Translations under genes and position numbers: made by a program
Source: Mesorhizobium sp. LSHC420B00
Lineage (GTDB): Bacteria; Pseudomonadota; Alphaproteobacteria; Rhizobiales; Rhizobiaceae
NCBI RefSeq assembly: GCF_000503055.1
Contig: NZ_AYVY01000001.1
Coordinates: forward strand, 359,592 to 423,591
Reading direction: 5' to 3'
DNA length: 64,000 nt
In this document: one piece after another, positions 61,227 through 64,000 of the stretch
Position numbering within the stretch: position 1 is the stretch's first letter
Layout of the letters: each line of letters begins with the position of its first letter
The notes under the pieces: model-generated
What the model was told of the DNA's origin: nothing
The model's database searches: none
Seen by the model: the letters and a program-made list of their open reading frames with translations, nothing else

Positions 61227-61393
61227 GGTGCGGCGAGGTTCGCATCGGCTCCGATTCTCCGCAAGTCCCTCCGGGTCGGGCGGGGCACCGGACCAGGAGG
61301 GGGCTACCGTCTGCAAGCCCGGGGACAGGACAGGCCGGACGGGATTTTTCGCCTGTTGCCGGCCGCTTCAAGCGGCTCGCACGAGACGCTTTG

Positions 61394-62599
61394 TCACAGC
61401 AGCATCAGCTGCTCGGTTGCCTTGGCGGCGGGGACGAACCGGTCGGTCCTCAGCGAGCGCCGCTCGGCATTGAGGCCGAGCCGTTTGGCGGCGATCTCGA
61501 AACGGCGGCCGATCTGCCAGGCATAAGGGCCGGAGCCTTTCATGCGCTTGCCCCATTCCGAATCGTAGTCCTTGCCGTCGCGCATCGAACGGATCAGCGA
61601 CATGACGTGGCGATAGCGGTCGGGATAGTGGCGCAGCAGCCAGTCCTTGAAGATCGGCGCGACCTCCAGCGGCAGGCGCAGCAGCACATAGCCCGCTTCA
61701 CGCGCGCCCGCTGCCTGCGCCGAATCGAGGATGCGCTCCATTTCCGGGTCGGTCAGTCCGGGGATGATCGGTGCGACCATCACCGAGGCCGGAATGCCGG
61801 CGTCCGAAAGCTGCCTGATCGCCTCCAGCCGCTTGGTCGGCGTCGACGCGCGCGGCTCCATCGTTCTGGCCAGCATCCTGTCCAATGTCGTCACCGACAG
61901 TGCCACCTTGGCCAGCCCGCGTTCGGCCATGCGTGACAGAATGTCGATGTCGCGTGTCACCAGCGCTGACTTGGTGACGATGCCGACCGGATGCCCACGC
62001 GCCTCCAGCACTTCGAGGATCTCGCGCATGATCCGGTATTGCTTCTCGATCGGCTGGTAGGGATCGGTGTTGGTGCCGATGGCGATGGTGCGCGGCTGGT
62101 AATTATCCCTGGACAATTCCTTGTCGAGCAGCCGCGCCGCATCCGGCTTGGCAAACAGCTTCGATTCGAAATCCAGCCCCGGCGACAGGCCCATGAAGCT
62201 GTGCGTCGGCCGCGCGAAGCAATAGACGCAGCCATGTTCGCAGCCGCGATAGGGATTGATCGAGCGGTCGAAGGAGATGTCGGGCGATTCGTTGCGGGTG
62301 ATGATGGTGCGCGGCTTCTCGACCTGTACCTCGGTCTTGAAGGGCGGCAGCTCCTCCAGCGAATTCCAGCCGTCGTCGAACACATGCCGGCTGACCGGCT
62401 CGAAACGGCCGGACGGATTGATGCCCGCCGACCTGCCGCGATTGCGGTCTGGGCGGACGCGCATGCCGCTCTGCTCGATCATCGCATTCGCCATCTCGGC
62501 CCTGCCAGCGCCGAAGGCGGCAATGTCGGCACGCACGATCTGTTCCATTTTGGCCCTTTCCCAGGGACTGTCCGCCCGCTGTCGAATCGCTCTGCTCAT
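61394..62599 (-). CDS. Radical SAM protein, PA0069 family
   Basis: A 401-residue radical SAM enzyme. The [4Fe-4S] cluster motif is C120-x3-C124-x2-C127 in RGCEHGCVYCFAR; the core barrel includes YQPRTIAIGTNTDPYQPIE and PVGIVTKSALVTRDIDIL. Proteins of this type resemble spore photoproduct lyase and are annotated as PA0069-family; their substrate is not known. ATG 62599 was chosen; a start at 62548 (MEQIVRADIAAFG) is possible. Divergent from the glycosyltransferase gene by 100 bases. Confidence 0.9.
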   Translation of the reverse strand: MSRAIRQRADSPWERAKMEQIVRADIAAFGAGRAEMANAMIEQSGMRVRPDRNRGRSAGINPSGRFEPVSRHVFDDGWNSLEELPPFKTEVQVEKPRTIITRNESPDISFDRSINPYRGCEHGCVYCFARPTHSFMGLSPGLDFESKLFAKPDAARLLDKELSRDNYQPRTIAIGTNTDPYQPIEKQYRIMREILEVLEARGHPVGIVTKSALVTRDIDILSRMAERGLAKVALSVTTLDRMLARTMEPRASTPTKRLEAIRQLSDAGIPASVMVAPIIPGLTDPEMERILDSAQAAGAREAGYVLLRLPLEVAPIFKDWLLRHYPDRYRHVMSLIRSMRDGKDYDSEWGKRMKGSGPYAWQIGRRFEIAAKRLGLNAERRSLRTDRFVPAAKATEQLMLL

Positions 62600-62699
62600 G
62601 AATGTATTCCTATCGCACCGAGTGGAACAAAGCAAGAACTTTCTCGCGGCGTGCCGCAAAAACTGGCGCTGCCCACCGCTTTCCGCTATTCGGCTAAAC

Positions 62700-63203
62700 A
62701 TGCTTAGCGTCCTGATCGAAACCCTGAATGACGAGGAGGGCCTCGCCCGCACGCTCGCCTCGCTGATCGGCGGCGCGGTCGAAGGCGTGGTGCGCGACGT
62801 TCTCGTCTGCGACACCGGCTCGACCGATCAGACGCACCGCGTCGCCGAACATGCCGGCTGCCACTATGTCAGCGGCGGCATCGCCGCCGGCATCAGGCAG
62901 GCCAAGGGCGACTGGCTGCTTTTGCTGGAACCGGGAGCGCGGCTGGGGGAGGGCTGGATCGACGAGGTCGTCGCCCATACGGCCAGGCAAACCATGGCGG
63001 CGCGATTTTCGCGGGCACGCGGCAGCCGCGCGCCGTTCCTGTCGCGGGTCTTTGCCGGAAATCGCGCTCTCGCCGAAGGCTTGGTGATCAGCAAGCGTCA
63101 GGCCGCCGCGCTGTCTAAGAGCGCCCGCAGCGCCGAAGCGATCGCCCGCGGCCTGGCGACAAGAAGGCTCCACGCCGAGATCTGGGTGGCGCCGCGGAAG
63201 TGA
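62700..63203 (+). CDS. Small family 2-type glycosyltransferase
   Basis: A 167-residue protein with the N-terminal nucleotide-sugar-binding half of a GT2 enzyme: LSVLIETLNDEEGLARTLAS, VRDVLVCDTGSTDQTHRVAE and the short GIRQAKGDWLLLLEPGARLG. It is much shorter than usual GT2 enzymes, which have more than 230 residues, so it is either a minimal member or a truncated gene; the end RLHAEIWVAPRK looks like a genuine terminus. Start ATG 62700; no good ribosome site is visible, so the mRNA may be leaderless. Confidence 0.75.
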   Translation: MLSVLIETLNDEEGLARTLASLIGGAVEGVVRDVLVCDTGSTDQTHRVAEHAGCHYVSGGIAAGIRQAKGDWLLLLEPGARLGEGWIDEVVAHTARQTMAARFSRARGSRAPFLSRVFAGNRALAEGLVISKRQAAALSKSARSAEAIARGLATRRLHAEIWVAPRK

Positions 63204-63265
63204 CGGCTTACCATCCCGGCCTAGGAAACGCCGCCCAAGCAAATTTTCTGGCGGGTTGTCGTTTA

Positions 63266-63280
63266 TTGTGCATTGCACAA
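63266..63280. promoter_or_regulatory. Perfect 15-base palindrome, possible operator
   Basis: TTGTGCATTGCACAA has perfect arms TTGTGC/GCACAA around ATT. It lies in the 190-base gap upstream of the gene starting at 63393, at a distance suitable for a promoter-overlapping operator. Confidence 0.4.
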
Positions 63281-63392
63281 AATCTGGCCGGGGGTTACCA
63301 TTCCCAGCGATACGGGCGAATGGGTTTGGGGTGTGCCGGAGCGGCGACGACGACTATCGTCGATGCTGTTCCCTCGACATTTGAGGACCCCG

Positions 63393-64000
63393 ATGACCCT
63401 TTCAAGCCCTGACAAGTCCGGCGCTGCAAGCCTCGAGGCGATCGCACGCAACGGCGGTACGCTGCGCCGCATCGCCGCCCGCATTCCGACCTATCTTTCC
63501 GACCTTCGCGAGAATCCGGCATGGCTGCCGATGTTCATGCTGGCGCGCACCATGCCGGCGCGGCGGCTGCACTGGCGCGGTGCGAAGCCGGTTCGGCCGG
63601 CGCGCAATGTCAGTGAAACGATGTTCGCCGGCGTCGATCGCGATGCCGTCGTCGGCGCGCTGCGGACGGAGGGGCTCTATTCGGGCCTGACGCTGCCAGC
63701 CGCCATCCATGAGGAGATCGCCCGCTTCGCCGAGCACACGCCATGCTTCGGCAATTTCGACCGCCGGCTGGAATTCCTGCCCGAAAAACACGCCGATGCA
63801 GAAAAGCATTTCGGCCGCCCGCTGCTCAGCGGCCACTATTTCGAGCGGGTCCTCGACTGCAACGCTGCGGTCGCCGTGCAGCGCGATCCGCTACTCCTCG
63901 ACATCGCAGCGCACTATCTCGGCAGCCAGGCCAAGCTGATCACCACCCGCGTCTGGTGGAGCTTTCCGACCGGTGGCGTCTCGGACGCCGACAAGAACAT
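63393..64000 (+). CDS. Phytanoyl-CoA dioxygenase-like protein (truncated by the window end, tentative)
   Basis: The first 202 codons are visible, without stop to the window end. ATG 63393 follows a GAGGACCCCG element. The part near the end, LLLDIAAHYLGSQAKLITTR, then WWSFPTGG, resembles the N-terminal side of the jelly-roll in phytanoyl-CoA dioxygenase-like Fe(II)/2-oxoglutarate enzymes, where a conserved WWS/T-type strand precedes the metal-binding H-x-D. The iron ligands lie beyond the window, so the family call is only a suggestion. A palindromic site lies about 115 bases upstream. Confidence 0.5.
   Translation, partial: MTLSSPDKSGAASLEAIARNGGTLRRIAARIPTYLSDLRENPAWLPMFMLARTMPARRLHWRGAKPVRPARNVSETMFAGVDRDAVVGALRTEGLYSGLTLPAAIHEEIARFAEHTPCFGNFDRRLEFLPEKHADAEKHFGRPLLSGHYFERVLDCNAAVAVQRDPLLLDIAAHYLGSQAKLITTRVWWSFPTGGVSDADKN

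Noticed and set aside
1..64000. tRNA, rRNA, prophage, insertion sequences
   Set aside because: No cloverleaf, rRNA core, integrase, phage structural or transposase sequence was recognised on either strand by reading; a dedicated scan was not possible.

Overview
The window looks like a chromosomal segment of a root-nodule-type alphaproteobacterium of the order Hyphomicrobiales, most like Mesorhizobium. The reasons are the high GC content, the atpI-B-E-F'-F gene order with a b' subunit, a BacA/SbmA peptide transporter, many solute-uptake ABC systems, and a small RNA with the anti-Shine-Dalgarno loops of the rhizobial alpha-r14/NfeR1 family. No rRNA, tRNA, CRISPR array, prophage or insertion sequence was seen. 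Species assignment is inference.

Layout. 1-5.3 kb: the tail of a SorC-type sugar regulator, a two-gene operon (SAF-domain oxidoreductase, FGGY kinase), and an enolase-superfamily enzyme with its GntR regulator. 5.4-10.9 kb: an RND efflux pump operon led by a translationally coupled 91-residue protein, divergent from a TetR gene with two operator-like repeats between them. 11.2-15.4 kb: the predicted small RNA, then a LacI regulator and a ribose-type ABC transporter (ATPase, permease, binding protein).

15.7-33.6 kb is the most interesting part: about 18 kb of largely overlapping genes forming one catabolic island. It encodes a CUT1 sugar transporter without its own ATPase, an SMP-30 lactonase, three short-chain dehydrogenases, an enolase-superfamily dehydratase, a VOC enzyme, a muconolactone-isomerase-like protein, the two E1 subunits of a 2-oxo-acid dehydrogenase, a free-standing lipoyl domain, two class III CoA-transferases and two MaoC-type hydratases. 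Two divergent promoter regions 9.3 kb apart (near 20.8 and 30.1 kb) carry the same paired LacI-type operator. This ties the ATPase at 30.27 kb to the ATPase-less transporter and makes the island one regulon. I infer a route in which an imported sugar or sugar acid is oxidised, lactone-hydrolysed and dehydrated to a 2-oxo acid, then decarboxylated onto a lipoyl carrier and processed as CoA thioesters. I know of no described pathway with this gene set.

33.6-36.1 kb: decayed genes (truncated acyl-CoA ligase, frameshifted LacI regulator) and an intact XylX-type 2-keto-3-deoxypentonate dehydratase. 36.3-42.3 kb: an FAD amine oxidoreductase and a polyamine-type ABC transporter with its XRE-cupin regulator; repeated TTTCA-N-TGAAA operators lie before both transcription units. 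42.3-51.4 kb: mixed genes including a frameshifted LigT protein, an ArsR/AHSA1 pair, a Spx/ArsC-like protein, DUF488, an M29 aminopeptidase, a YbfB-type MFS protein, BacA/SbmA and a polysaccharide deacetylase.

51.5-64 kb is mostly core genome: a YfgM-like TPR protein, der, a LysR/MFS divergent pair, a SleB-type cell wall hydrolase, the F0 operon of ATP synthase with a promoter and terminator, rnhB, a PA0069-type radical SAM protein, a small glycosyltransferase and a truncated dioxygenase-like gene. Two large palindromic repeats (44.5 and 60.4 kb) and one smaller one (22.8 kb) are of the mobile-palindrome type seen in rhizobia.
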